The notes beneath the pieces are model-generated. The model was not told where the DNA came from, made no database searches, and saw only the letters and a list, made by a program, of their open reading frames with translations. A DNA stretch of 64,000 nucleotides from Rusavskia elegans. Its lineage: Eukaryota; Ascomycota; Lecanoromycetes; Teloschistales; Teloschistaceae. Positions 1 to 12,533 of the stretch are shown piece after piece; position 1 is the first letter of the stretch; each line of letters opens with the position of its first letter. The position numbers and the translations under genes are program-made. The DNA is taken from assembly GCA_011316305.1 (NCBI GenBank), contig SAUG01000116.1, positions 124,001-188,000 on the forward strand, in the 5' to 3' direction.

Positions 1-99
1 AAATAGTCACTATAGCTAAAAATAGTAATAGATATTTAATACCGGTTTATAAAAGCGACTTTTATAGCTAGCGCGATCTTGCGCTAGTTAATTCTTCCT

Positions 100-258
100 A
101 GACTGGCCGTTTTGTCGGGTTTCGAACCCAAAATCGTATTTCGGATTCGAATATCTAATCGTATTAGAAAGAAAATTAACTTTAACTAGTAATTTAGCCG
201 CGTTAACCACGTTTATCGCGAAGTCGGATCGCTATTTTGATTCGAAGTAGCCAGCCTA
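100..258. mobile_element. MITE-like element, copy 1
   Basis: Starts AGACTGGCCGTTTTG and ends with a damaged inverted copy (CCAGCCTAGT). The inside shares blocks with copy 2 at 9643-9804 in the opposite orientation (GGGTTTCG, GGATTCGAA, TAATTTAGCCGC). It has no coding capacity. Length near 160 bp and inverted ends suggest a non-autonomous DNA transposon derivative. Confidence 0.6.
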
Positions 259-358
259 GTCCTTCCGGCTAGCTAATCCAGCGCGGGTATATTTATATAA
301 TTATAGACGTAACAGTAATAATAAATTTTAAAATACTTTTTAATAATATTTTTAATAT

Positions 359-573
359 TGTAGTAGTTAGGGTTTTGAATTACTCGAACGGTTTAAAAGG
401 TTATAGAATATATATCTGGATTATATAGTTATATACGAATTCGGATACTAATTAATCCGGTTATTAATTATAAAAGCGGGTATAGAAGCGGGTATAGGCC
501 TAGCGTGGAAATACTTGTATATATAAATATCTTACTCCTCTATAATTATAGGAAATTAGCTTAGAATTCTATA
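359..573 (+). repeat. 5' LTR
   Basis: Begins TGTAGTAGTTAG and ends TTCTATA. The end is probably a RIP-altered TTCTACA, giving the usual TG...CA form. It aligns over its full 215 bp with 7560-7774. Confidence 0.88.
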
Positions 574-1838
574 CTAGTAGTAATAATTTTTTAGGCTATA
601 AATAATCTACCTTTACTCTATTATTAAAGCTTTTTTAAACCGGTTTTACCTACTTTTATAAATAAGATTCTTTAAATTCGAATATAAATTCCTAAATAAA
701 ATATTCCTTCTACCTTTAACTCGGCGCTAGTATAAAGTAAATAATAATATATAATAAAAATACAGCCTTTCCTAAAATTTATATAAACCAGAAATCCTAT
801 TATAGGACCTTTTTAAATAATTTACTTATAGCCTAATTCGCTACTATCCTTACTATAAAGAAGAATATTTCTAGAAAAAACGTTAATCTCGGGGGTACCC
901 TAGATATTCCCGGAAATAATAATTCTTATAACAGCGATAATAAAGGTAGGCCTAGTAATAGATATAACCGACCCTTTAGTTATCCTCGTACGAACTATAG
1001 GAACGGCTATACCGGCTCCGATTATTATTATTCCTATTATAGTAGCTCCGGTCTAGGGCTACTAGGGCCTTCTAATAGAGACCCTAATCCGCTATTATAT
1101 AGGTCTATTTCTTCTAATACTTCTAATATCTCTATAACCTATATAATATAAAATATCTATAATAAAAAGCCTCCTAACTTTAAAAATTATAAATATAACT
1201 ACTATATTATCTATACCTAGCTCTGCTGCTATAAATACTACTATTTATTTTATAGTATAACTATCGCGGACCCCGTTTTCTATAATAATTAATATTTTAT
1301 TAACGATACTAAACCGTAGTACGTTAAATAGGTTTCTAACCTAAATAAAAGCTTCTAGGAATATTTTAAAGAGGCCTTTCTAGAACGATAGAATAAATTA
1401 AACTTTATAGAAAATACTTTAGCTACTTAGTATAGATTAGCCTAGAATAAGAAATTTAACGATATTAAAAACTACTATTCTACTTTTATTAAATTATATA
1501 TAGATATTAAAAATAAAATTAGCAGGTATACTACTTTAAAGTATTTTATCGATTATCTAAAACCTAATATCTAGATAGCTACTAAAGGATATCTCGCTCT
1601 ATAATAATAAAGTAGATTACTAGTAAGCTTTATAAATATTATAAACGCTATAATAATATTTAAAAAGGTTACTACTAAATACTATAATAACCGGGATACT
1701 ATAGCTTCCTTAATAGTCGAATAATCTAGTACCGCCGAAATTAACTCTATAGATACTAGTAGTCGAAGCGGCTATAGCCGAGGCCGAAGTAATTAAAAAA
1801 GAAAAAATAGATAAAAGAAATTAAATAATATAAATAAA

Positions 1839-1880
1839 TACTATAATTATAGGAAGTTTAGCTATCGCGAAAAAGATTAC
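1839..1880 (+). pseudogene. RIP-altered CCHC zinc knuckle of gag
   Basis: The frame reads YYNYRKFSYREKDY. The spacing C-x2-C-x4-H-x4-C of a retroviral-type zinc knuckle is kept, but the cysteines and the histidine appear as tyrosine and the conserved glycines as Arg or Ser. Each change is a single G-to-A or C-to-T step, so this is a RIP-killed nucleocapsid motif. Confidence 0.75.
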
Positions 1881-4800
1881 TAGAATATTTATATTCCAGG
1901 ATATATTCCCGCGGGATAGACTTTTTCTAAAAAAAAAAGCCTATCGGCGATAGCTAATAATAGGTTATTAGAAAATAAATAGTATTATATATATCTAGGC
2001 GTATATATAACGCCGATAAAAAGCCTTTAATAGTAGAAGAATAGCTCGGTCTAGTTAAAGTAAAGATCGAAGAGTTAGAAATAACTTTTAAAGGGATACT
2101 AAAAGAGGCCTTAACTATCTCCTATAATATAATACTATTATTCGAGAATATATAAAATAGTAAACGACTCTTATATATAAATCGAATACCGGGCTTTAAT
2201 AGATAGATATAGTTTAACCTAGAAATTAGTAGAAATCGCCTCGAAGTTTTTACTAATTTAGATACTATTAACTACTTTATTACTAGGTATATTATTAATC
2301 TTCTAGAATTAGAACTTTAGTAGTTATTAGATAGAATATAGCTCGAAGGTAGTAAGATTATAGATATTTTAGGAGTAATAAAATTTTTATAGTCTTATAG
2401 AACCTTTTCTACTACTACCCTTTATATAGTACTAGATATAGACTATAATCTGATTTTCGGAGAAGACTTCTAAAAGTAATACTATTTAGTACCTAACTAT
2501 AATACTCTAGAAATATAAATCTAAAAGGATAGAATTATATATCGGTTATATCGCGCTTTAAATATATATCGCTTATAACTTTTTAAAAATATCCCGACCG
2601 AGTTTTTCGAAATTAATTTTAAAAGATTTAAATAATTTATTAGAAAGGGTATATAGGCCTGCCTATATATTATATAAAATAACCCTAATTTTCCGGAATA
2701 ATTTAACCCGGTCTAGAAAATAATAGGCTATATAGAACTAAATAGAATTTTTAGCCTAAAACTTCTAGATTATTTCTAAAATAACTTTCTAATAAAACTA
2801 CTACCGGAAAGGCTATTAGATTATATAATTAAGACCGGCGATACTCGACCTATTAATCGAACTTATTATAGCTTATTTTCTAAATAGAATAAGAAATAAA
2901 AACATTAGATTAAGTATCTTACCGAGCAAGGATTAATTCGACTAAATTAATTTCTTTAGAGCGCGCCTATTCTTTTTACTAAAAAAAAGACGGCAGCTAG
3001 TATATATATATCGACTATTAGGGCTTTAATAATATAACTATAAAGAATAGATATCTATTACCTAAAATTTAAGATTATCTAGATACTATCGGGATAGCGA
3101 AATACTTTAATAAAATTAATCTAATAAGCGGTTACTAGTAGATTAATATTATCGATAAAAATCGTACGAAAACGGCTTTTAATACTAAAACTAGTTAATA
3201 TAAGTTCTTAGTTATACTATTTAGGTTAATAAATATATCTATAATATTCTAAACTATAATAAATAATATATTTAGGCCGTTTCTCGACGATTTTATAGTT
3301 ATTTACTTCGATAATATTTTAATCTATTTAAAAAATAAAAAGGAGTATCTATAGTATATTAAAGCTATTATAGAAGTATTCGAGAAAAACTAACTATTTA
3401 TAAAACCTTCGAAGTATTTATTTTTCTAGAAGTATATTAAATTTTATAGGTATATTATTAGTAATAGAAAAGTCTATATAGATATAGCGAAGATAAAAGC
3501 TATTAGAGACTAGCCGCTGCTATAAATAGTATATAATATATAGTTCTTTTTAGAGTTATATATCTATTACCGGAGATTTATAAAGGATTTCGCCCTAATA
3601 TATAGGCCTTTCTATAAATTAATCTAGAGTTTAAAAGGTAAAAAGTATTAACTAATCCGAATAAATTTTTAAACTCGAAATATATATAAACTAATTAAAA
3701 ATATTATAATAAATAATAAAGTATTTATTTAGCCTAATATAACTCTACCTTTTATTATTAAAACGGATACTTCCGACTTTAAATAGGGCGCCGTTCTCGA
3801 CTAGATTAATACCGATAGTATTAAATAGTCTATTACTTTCGAAAATAAGGTATTTATATCTATAGAGCGTAACTACGCTACCTATAAATAAGAGCTTTTT
3901 ACTATTAAAAAGTCTCTATAGCGATAGCGCTACTATATCGAAAACGGAATAACTATAACTATTAAAACGGATTATATAGGTTTATAATACTTTAGGACTA
4001 CTATTAAACCTTCTAGAAAGCTCGTTAACTAGCTCGCAGAATTTAGAAAATATAAACTCGATATTAAATATAAGCCGGGTAGTAAAATAACGGTAGTAGA
4101 TATACTAAACTAAAAAAAAAACTTCTAGCTATTTACCGGTAAAATTAATAATTATACGATTTTATTTAATAACGCTATTAGAGTTTATATAGAGTCCGGA
4201 ACCCTATTTAATAATCCGGAAATAAAAGCTATTTTAAAAAAGTATAAATACTATTTCCGAGTTAAAAATAATATAGTATAGTACCGGGACTCGCTTTAGA
4301 ATAGTTAGATACCTTATATTCTAATATAGGTTTATATAAACTTCCTAGACTATATTTATAAATAATATAGTTACTATTTATATAAAATAATAATAGATAT
4401 TATTTATATAAAATAGTAGTAGCCCGAGATAAAAAAAGATATTAAATATTATATTAAATACTATCCCGAATATTAGCTTACTACTATCCTTCGCGATATT
4501 AAATAGAATATAATATATCCCTCTAGTACCTAGAAAGATAGGTTAAATTCTTTTAAGCGCTAGGAATTTAATCTTATCGATCCTTTACTAGAAACTAACC
4601 AGGATAATAAATAAATTATAACTACGATTAACTACGCTACTAGATAGCTTATAGCTTAGTCGCTTCTAAATATAATAGTAGAGGTACTAGCCGAATTTAT
4701 TATCTATCGGATCTACTATAATTACAGCTTTCTAAAAGAAATTATTACTAATTAAAATATAAACCTTTAGGCTTTAGTTATAAATAAGGTATACCGCCTA

Positions 4801-7546
4801 CTAGAAGTCAAGTATTAAAGTATAATACTTTATTACCCTCGAATAAATAGCGCGGTCGAGAGGTTTAATAGAATTCTCGGGAAAATATTTACTAAGTACT
4901 ATATCGGGTAGCCGAAAAAAACTTAGAATCTTTATTTAAATTAAGGTCTATTTACTATATATATTTATATATATATAAATACTAGATTTTTACCCTTCTA
5001 TTTACTTTATAGTATTAACCCGATACTACTAACTAATACTTCTAGCTCTTTTCCGGAAAAATATAATAAAAGAATTAATTCTATACCGTTCCTTTCGCGC
5101 GATCGAACTAAAGTATTTAAAGATATAATAATATAAATAAAGATAAATAAAAAGGTATAAAACGCGAAGGTAAAAAGTAATATCTTTATTAAAGGGGATA
5201 TAGTTTTAATTAGAACTAAGTAATTTTAAAAGTTTAAAGTTAACTAGTATAGTTTATATAAGGTTATTTAAGCTAAAATCTTAAATATTTATATCCTAAA
5301 ACCTTCTAGTAAATCTACTAATAAATACCTAATTAGTAGAAATCGTATAAAAAAATATTTTATAGAAAGAAATATTATTATTAGATAGAGAATACTTTAT
5401 AGATATAGGAAACTAAGAAAAGTTATTATAGAATAGCCTCCGCTAGGCGAAAAGTATAAACGAGGAAGACCTTATAAGCTAAAGCCAGTAGAGAACCTAG
5501 ATAATAATTATTTACCTAAATTTAGGCCTATATCTAAGAATAATCTCTATAAAAAAGACGATAATAAGATATAAACCTCTAGAAAAAGGAAAGATTAATT
5601 AGATTTTTAGTCTTATTTATTATTTTATATATTCGTATACGTTAAAATATAAATTAATTCCAGTTTAGATATAATATCTTTATCTTTTATTTATTTTAAG
5701 AAAAAAATATTCTTATTAATTTCCTGTAAAGTAAAGAGTAAATAAATATATAAATAATCCTAAAACGACGCTAAAAGCGGAGCTTCTTACTAGTTTATAA
5801 AATTATATTTAATAAAGATTTAACAGTAACCTTAGGTACGGTCTTTTATTCTAAAATATATATAATATATATTCATTAAACCGGAAAAGTTTAAATTAAA
5901 AGTTCGGAAAATTAGACCCCCCTATACTTTAATATAAAGCTAAAATATAATAAGGCCGCTTCTTATAATATAACTATTATACTTTAAATATAGCTACGCC
6001 GAAGTCTAAATAACTATCTACTACTTTTTAGTCTTAGTATATTTACCGCCTTTAATAAAGCTAAAATACCCGTTTAGGACTAGAATAATCTTTATTAATA
6101 AAATCGAGGTTTTTATATTTATATTCCCTCTTATTCTAGAGCCGATCTATTTAATATTAAGTTGCTATATACTATATTTTAAAGATATATATATAGTAAA
6201 CCTTATAGCGAGCCGCGTAGATATTAATAGAAGCAGCCGGTAAAAGTAGTATATTCTCTAGGTCCGAAAGTATAGAGGAAAGAGGAAATAATTCCTAAAA
6301 AAGCCCGGAGCCGAACTAAGATTCTAATTATATATAATCGGTATCCGATAAAGATATATAGCTAAACGAGTTTATAGCCTTTAATATATATAATAGAGAT
6401 CTAGTTAATAGATAACTACTAGCCCTTCCTCTTTTAATTATATTTATTAATAAGGTTTTAGCTTAGATTATAGAAAGTTTATCCTTATATCCAAGTCTAT
6501 TAGAGTTATTAATAGTAGGCTAGGAGGATAAAGCTAAAAGACTAAAACCTCTATTACTCTATAGAGAATCGGGCGGAAAAACGTTATAGTCTATAATTTA
6601 CCTCGATAATAATCGACGCAGCCGTAGCGGAATAGGAGGAAGCGATATAAAATTATCGCCTATACGGCTTCTAGCTTTTATACCCGCTTATTTTCTAGGA
6701 GATTACGGGATCTATACCTATAACAGAAGTTCTATACCGACTATAGGTTATAATCTATATAAAAATAAATACGGATACTTATTTTAGCGGTACTTCTATA
6801 GGTAGTTACTATATATACCTCCGGATTCCTGTTATATACTTATATAGTATATAAAAGGACAGGTAATATCGCTAGTATAAAAACTATAAAGTTTATTCGC
6901 TTAAATCCTATATAACTAGAATAAGATTAGTTATTCGAAAAAAAATAGGTCGTATATATTTAAAGAACGATTTATTTATATAAAAATAGTATTAAGTTCC
7001 TATAAATATATAATTTAGATAAATCGGCTAAGTTTACTAAAGTATTCTATATAAATTTCGATATTTTAGTACCGGAAATTATTAGGAAAGGTAACGCTTC
7101 CCGAAATAAATTAATAGAACTATTAATATAAGCGATATTTCTATCGAATAGCCTAACTTATAGTATCTATTACTATATAAAGATAGTAATTACTTCTATA
7201 AATAATAATTACTGCCTTATTAGCTCGCTATCTATTACCCTATAAAGATTTTATAATAATTCTAACCGCCGCCGGGTTAGATATAATATACTATAATAGT
7301 TATTATTACTATTATTAGAGTAGATAATCGATAATATTATTAAGAGAAAAAGCTCCGAAAGTTAAAAAGTTCGAGGTTATAGTAGTTAATATCGAACTCC
7401 CGCTAATATACTTATTAACTTCTATATAAATTGTATAAAGGTAAATTTATACTCTTCGCTTTATTTTACTCGCTATTACTAGTTATAGTTTTATTTCTAT
7501 TACTATTTAACTTTAGAGAATACTTACTTCCCTCTATATCTTATTT

Positions 7547-7559
7547 AGAAAGGGGAAAG
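7547..7559 (+). other. Polypurine tract of the LTR element
   Basis: The 13-base purine run AGAAAGGGGAAAG lies directly against the 3' LTR, the position of the plus-strand primer in LTR retrotransposons. It is one of few G-rich runs left in the island, because purine runs without CpA/TpG sites are poor RIP targets. Confidence 0.7.
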
Positions 7560-7774
7560 TATAGTAGTTAGAATTCTAAATTACTCGAACGGTTTAAAGG
7601 GTTATAGAATATATATTTAGATTATATAGTTATATACGAATTCGGATACTAACTAATCCGGTCGCTAATTATAAAAGCGGGTATAGAAGCGGATATAGAT
7701 CTAGCGTGGAGATACTTGTATATATAAATATCTTACTCCTCTATAGTCATAGGAAATCAGTTTGGAATTCTATA
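7560..7774 (+). repeat. 3' LTR
   Basis: A 215 bp copy of 359-573 starting TATAGTAGTTAG, where TG has become TA as expected for RIP on the opposite strand. It ends TTCTATA and is followed by ATAT, matching the bases just before the 5' LTR. Differences between the two LTRs are mostly C/T or G/A transitions. Confidence 0.88.
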
Positions 7775-9642
7775 ATATTAGTATAAAATTAATTTTTTTT
7801 ACATTTAAAATAATTCTCTATATATAAATAATTAGAAATAAAATAAATAAAAGAAATCGTAACTTTATAAATAGTATCTAAAATTAAAAAATTATAAAAT
7901 CTTTAAACACGTGTATATTTACTATAAATATTACTATTAAATTTTATTTTTTATTTTTTTAAAAAATTATTTAATTATTTGTTTTAGTTTTAGTATCCGG
8001 TGAATCAGTAGTTCGGTAAGCAAATTAAACGTTAATATACCTGTATTAAATTTACGATAACAGTATTTATATCCTAGTTTAATTAATATAAATAACGGTT
8101 CTATCTATAGAATTTTGATTTAAATTTACTTAGTAATATAACGTATTCTTCTATCGATAATTTAACGTAGAAATTTTTATCGATAAATATACCTCGCAGT
8201 TATCGTTTCATTTTCTTTTACTAATAATATAAGCTCTATAATATCTAAAAGCTTTTACGTATATATATATTCCCGTAACAGTTACAGCTGTAAACGAAAT
8301 CAGATAGTAGTATATCTATAATAACTATATCTACCCGCGCGGCTATCGACTATTTTATTATAGCTAGAGCAATCTATTTCGATTTTAATCTAAGTTTTTT
8401 TTTATCGCCTTTAAAACGCGCTATCCGATTTCTCTATTCTTTTTTAATCTAATCGACCGGGTAAAGCTTCTAGCTATAGTAGCTAGTATACTGCCTAGTA
8501 ACTTCTTTAAAGCTAGATAAACTAAAAAGTACTTTAATAGTTTAGCGGAATATTTAGATACGGTTTATATAATAAATACAGCCGATATAATAAATATAGA
8601 TAATTACTTCGCAGTATAGTAGATAGATATAGCGGAAATATTAGATACTTCTGATTATTTATAATATCGAGGAAGGATGGACCGAGAACTGCGAGTAACG
8701 AAGTTATATTTATATAGTAGAGGATTCGTAATCGAATAAAGAAGAAAATAGTTAAATAAAAGTGATTAACTGCGCTATAAACCTTACCTGACGAACTTTG
8801 GCTGTGAAAATTTCTTTGCACGTAAAATGCAACAATCGTGTTACCGTATATAACGTTGATGAAATATATATATATATATGAAAACTCAATATAATTTCAG
8901 ATAAAAACCTTCCAGAGAGGATTTAAAAGATTATAAATAGAAAAACTATAAAGAAAATATATAATAAAATAATTTTAAATAGTTTTCTTTTTAGAAATAT
9001 ATAATAAGATTATTCCGATAGAAAAAAAAAAGAAATAAATAGTTAACCTTTTATAATCCCGTAGAACAAATTAGTACGCTAGGTAAAAAATGATATAGAA
9101 AGGATAATATTATATTAATCCTATATAAAAATACGTACGATCGATTAATTAAATAGAAAGTTAATTATTATAGAGCCGCGCTAGTCGTTTAGGCTGTTTT
9201 TATAAATCGGTACTAAATATCTACGGCTATTTTTAGTTCTAATAGCTAATTTTACTTATATATATCGCTTTTTATTTCTATTAAATAGTTACTTTTATTA
9301 GTTGTTGATATATTTATTAAATACTGTTTTATTTCTCATTTATAATTAACTATATAATAAAAACGTTTCGTAATATTATAGCTTTAACTTTATAGCTATA
9401 TAGAACTAGTTTTAATAATTTATACTGGAATTCCTTTACTATTTAGTAGTTCGAACTAGTTCGGACTACGTCTACAGCTATAACTAGATTCGAACGTAAC
9501 GCTTTCTAATATATAGAGACGTTATATTTGGAAATATTAAGTAGATAGCTTTTTATCTTTATCTATATCGATATCTATTCGATTTTGAAATTCTATTTTA
9601 TAAACTAGAAAATATCTAGATATATTTCCCTTTATTTTTCTA

Positions 9643-9804
9643 TTAGACTGGTCGTTTCGAACCAAAGTGACGACCCGAAAACGCGGTAAACGAGATTAAT
9701 GCGGCTAAATTACTAATTTCAGTTAGTATTTCGCCTAATCGAATTAAAACTCGGGTTTCGCAATACGATTCTGGATTCGAAATTCGATAAAACGGCCAGT
9801 CTAA
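9643..9804. mobile_element. MITE-like element, copy 2 (best preserved)
   Basis: 162 bp bounded by TTAGACTGGTCGTT and its near-perfect inverted repeat AACGGCCAGTCTAA. Adjoining TA dinucleotides could be a target duplication of the Tc1/mariner type, but the surroundings are too AT-rich to be sure. This is the reference copy for defining the family. Confidence 0.7.
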
Positions 9805-10177
9805 TCTCTATAATATTAAAAATAATCTTTTTCTTATATCTATTACTTCGTATTTAAAAAAATCTAATCTAGAACTAGATTATAATAACTTCTATTCTAT
9901 TAATAATTTCTATAAAATAAAGTTCTATTTTTTTAATTAAAGAAATATTAAACTTTTTTATATAGTTTTCTAATATAATATTTTCAATAACTTTCGAATT
10001 AATTAACGTTTCGGCGGATTATCCGAATATCGATAGATAGATAAAAACTCGATTTTTATCTATTTTCCGAAATCGTTAAAAAATAACGTCTCTATATATT
10101 AGAAGGCGTTACGTTCGAATCTAGTTATAATTGAAGATATAATCCGAGCTACCAAATAGTAAAATAGTCCAAATATA

Positions 10178-10327
10178 TAGACTGGTCGTTTTTTCGAATC
10201 GTTATCTAATAATCCGAATCCGGATTCGAGTTTTAATTCGATTAGATAGGATATTAGCCTAAAATAGATAGTTAAACGAGTGTACAAGCCATTTTCGAAT
10301 TTTCGGATGCTCGAAACGACCAATTTA
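10178..10327. mobile_element. MITE-like element, copy 3
   Basis: About 150 bp starting TAGACTGGTCGTT and ending AACGACCAATTT, where the expected AACGACCAGTCT has been changed. Its interior is only partly alignable to copies 1 and 2. The three copies within one window define a small family that has itself been hit by RIP. Confidence 0.6.
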
Positions 10328-11127
10328 CAGTAAAATAAATTATTATAACTAATTCTATATAGCCGTAAAAGTATAGTTACAATATTACGAGACGTTTTCG
10401 TTACGTAGATAATTATAAAAAAGAAATAGGAACAGTATTTAATTATTTTATTAACGATTAACGAAAAAAGTTTTCTAATAGAAATATACAGTAATATATA
10501 TAGTAAAAAAGCCGATCTATCCGATAGAGCCGATCTGTTAATTAGAGGCGGTTTTACGGCTCTAGCGGTCTTAACTAGACTAAACTATTAGTTCGTTTAT
10601 CTAATTAATAAACGTAAATATTCCTATAAAATCATAGACGTAATATATCAATTTTCGCTTTTTCTAAATTCAATACTATATTATCTATATCTCTATTCTT
10701 TTCTCCACCTCGATAGTAAGTATTACATTATAGCGTCTTATTAGCTAACAGACTTTCACTCGCCGCCGCCGTCGATTGCGTTATAGTTATCCAGAAAGGA
10801 CATGAGATATCTATAATCTAGAAGTTATCGAAGTATTGCTGCGGATATTACTCGCGGTGTTAGAAGATACAAGATACAGCTACTATGGCCCCGATATAGT
10901 ACAATCGTTGAACTTTCTTTGGAGCTTTCTAGAGGCATGATCTCCTAGGGTAAAAGATACCTTATTCTTCGAAGCCGGCAACTAAACTGTTACGGTTGCT
11001 TACACGTGATATAGGGCTAGCCCTAGGCCTGCCAGGACCTATATCCTCCATAGACATCTATAGGATCTTCATCAATCCTATACCCTACCCAGTATTACTG
11101 TCCACCCGCATCCTCTACCCTACAAAT

Positions 11128-12533
11128 CTACCGCCGCAAATTCTCCCTAGAATCATTCTGCCAGTCCATGTTCGTCTTCACCTCAATAACATTCAGCGGA
11201 ATCCCCAATCCATCTCTCCCCACCCCCGTACTCGAAATATGCGTCTGCGTCCCCGGTAATTCAGGCACATGCTCCACAACATCATCATCCGATTCCCGGA
11301 ACTGGCCCCTCCCACCCTTTAATTTGTTGAACCCCGAAGACCCGAACGACTCCGTAGCCGAAGGCACCTTCTTGGACGCCGAACCCCCGGATTGCTTGCC
11401 CCCCTTGGAGCTGCGCGTTTTGCTCTGCGGCACGAAACGGCGGAGGAGCGGTTTCATGGTGGGCAGGCAGGCGCTGACGATACCGAGATTTGGCTCGGCG
11501 GTGGACCAGATGGAGACGATGCCTAGGGACCCTGGTTTACATGTCATATTAGTGATGTCAGAGGCGAACCGGGGGAGCAAAGACTAGCTGGACTTACAGG
11601 TAGCGTCCGCATTGGCGTTTGTAATCAGTTGGACGAAACGGACGAGACTGATTATACACGTCCTTGGCGGTTTTAGCTTCTCATCTCGCGGAAACGGAAA
11701 AGTTGAAGCTCACAAAGATCCCAGCATGAATATCCCCGTCAGCGAAATCTTCTGCGCCCGAGTCGTGTGCAGATTCCATACCGCTGGCAACGGCAACACG
11801 AGCAGCACGAAATCGGTGAGAACATTGGGGGCTGAGCCGATGATGAAGAATAGCGGTGCGTTGATACAGGTTCCTTTGATGCTCTTGTCCCAGGTGTATT
11901 GCACGGGGCGGCATTGGAGTGCGCAGACCAGGATCACCATTATGCCCCAGCAAACGGAGAAGGTCCCGATGATGTAGGCGAGGCTTTTGAAGTAGCGGAG
12001 GCGACCGAATATCCGGATGTAGAGGAGGAGGATGGAGAGTTTGATTATGGGGATTGAGGCTCCCCAGATTAGTTCGGAGGCATAGAAGGCCTGGAGGGCT
12101 GGTATTAGTGCGAGTTTGGAGAAAGGGGGAACTACGAACTTGGCCTTCAATGGCGAGGTCGGCGGGATGCACGGTGCCGATGTGTTTTCCGAGGCCATTT
12201 TTGACAGCTAGATACTGTCAGTACCTTTCGTGGAAGTTAGGGTTCAGTGCACCAACCAATAAGGGTGCATACACAAATTGCCCATCCAAAAGGCTTGGTA
12301 TCACCGTCAGCGCCCCAATTCCACTCGGCTCAAAGGGATTCCTGGATCGGTCCCCAACTTACCAGAGCAGCGAAAATCAAGTAATCGTCCATCTCCAGCG
12401 TCAGCCGCTGCATTCGTCTCGATACGATCCGTAACCCGACTGCTATGGTCGCAAGGATAATGACAATGATGTTGGCGGCTACGATGCCGGAGCCCTTGTC
12501 GCCGGCATCGAAAGCGTGTGGGATGGAATCCAT
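11128..12533 (-). CDS. Rhodopsin-fold integral membrane protein (PTH11/SAT4-like)
   Basis: A 365-residue fungal rhodopsin-domain protein (Pfam Fung_rhodopsin), predicted seven-helix plasma-membrane protein; members include PTH11-like receptors, and ligands are mostly unknown. Exons: 12533-12363, 12293-12273, 12214-12140, 12090-11714, 11647-11598, 11531-11128. Six exons sum to 1098 nt in one frame. Family landmarks are in order: MDDYLIFAAL after helix 1, GLGKHIG, FYASELIW, PIIKLSILLLYIRIF, a Cys-containing ALQCRPVQYTWD segment, and WSTAEPNLGIVSACLPTMKP, which is typical just before the cytoplasmic tail. Exon 2 is only 21 nt and supplies PFGWAIC in helix 2. The Ser/Gly-rich tail of about 100 residues is cytoplasmic. 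It is the first gene after the RIP island. Exon borders rest on splice signals and family fit, not transcripts. Confidence 0.85.

Larger units (their letters stand above)
359..7774 (+). mobile_element. Degenerate Ty3/Gypsy LTR retrotransposon
   Basis: A 7.4 kb element bounded by two 215 bp direct LTRs and flanked by a possible 4 bp target duplication ATAT (355-358 and 7775-7778; weak evidence in such AT-rich sequence). In order on the plus strand are a gag zinc-knuckle remnant (1839-1880), a reverse transcriptase (about 2930-3360) with a KKDGS segment and an active site reading YFDN at 3304-3315 instead of the usual YxDD, an RNase H segment (about 3750-3960), and an integrase core (about 4380-5060) with an SAVERFNR-like stretch. 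A purine tract precedes the 3' LTR. Stops interrupt every domain, so it cannot be autonomous. The order RT-RNase H-IN places it in Ty3/Gypsy rather than Copia. About 1.9 kb between the integrase (about 5,600) and the 3' LTR has no domain I can name. Confidence 0.9.
1..10790. repeat. RIP-mutated AT-rich island
   Basis: The whole stretch is strongly AT-rich and full of TpA, with stop codons in every frame. Remnants of known protein motifs carry changes expected from C-to-T mutation on either strand (Cys TGY to Tyr TAY, Trp TGG to stop, Gln CAG to stop, Asp GAT to Asn AAT). This is the signature of repeat-induced point mutation, a pre-meiotic genome defence of Pezizomycotina. The composition changes over a few hundred bases near 10,700-11,000 to ordinary gene-bearing sequence. 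Besides the elements listed separately I see no gene here; the few open stretches (for example around 8534-8821) are chance frames. Confidence 0.9.

Noticed and set aside
8534..8821. 95-codon minus-strand open frame in the AT island
   Set aside because: Composed of Tyr, Leu, Ile and Asn as expected for random AT-rich sequence, with no motif and RIP-damaged surroundings.
11168..11587. 139-codon plus-strand open frame
   Set aside because: Antisense shadow of exon 6 of the first rhodopsin-fold gene.
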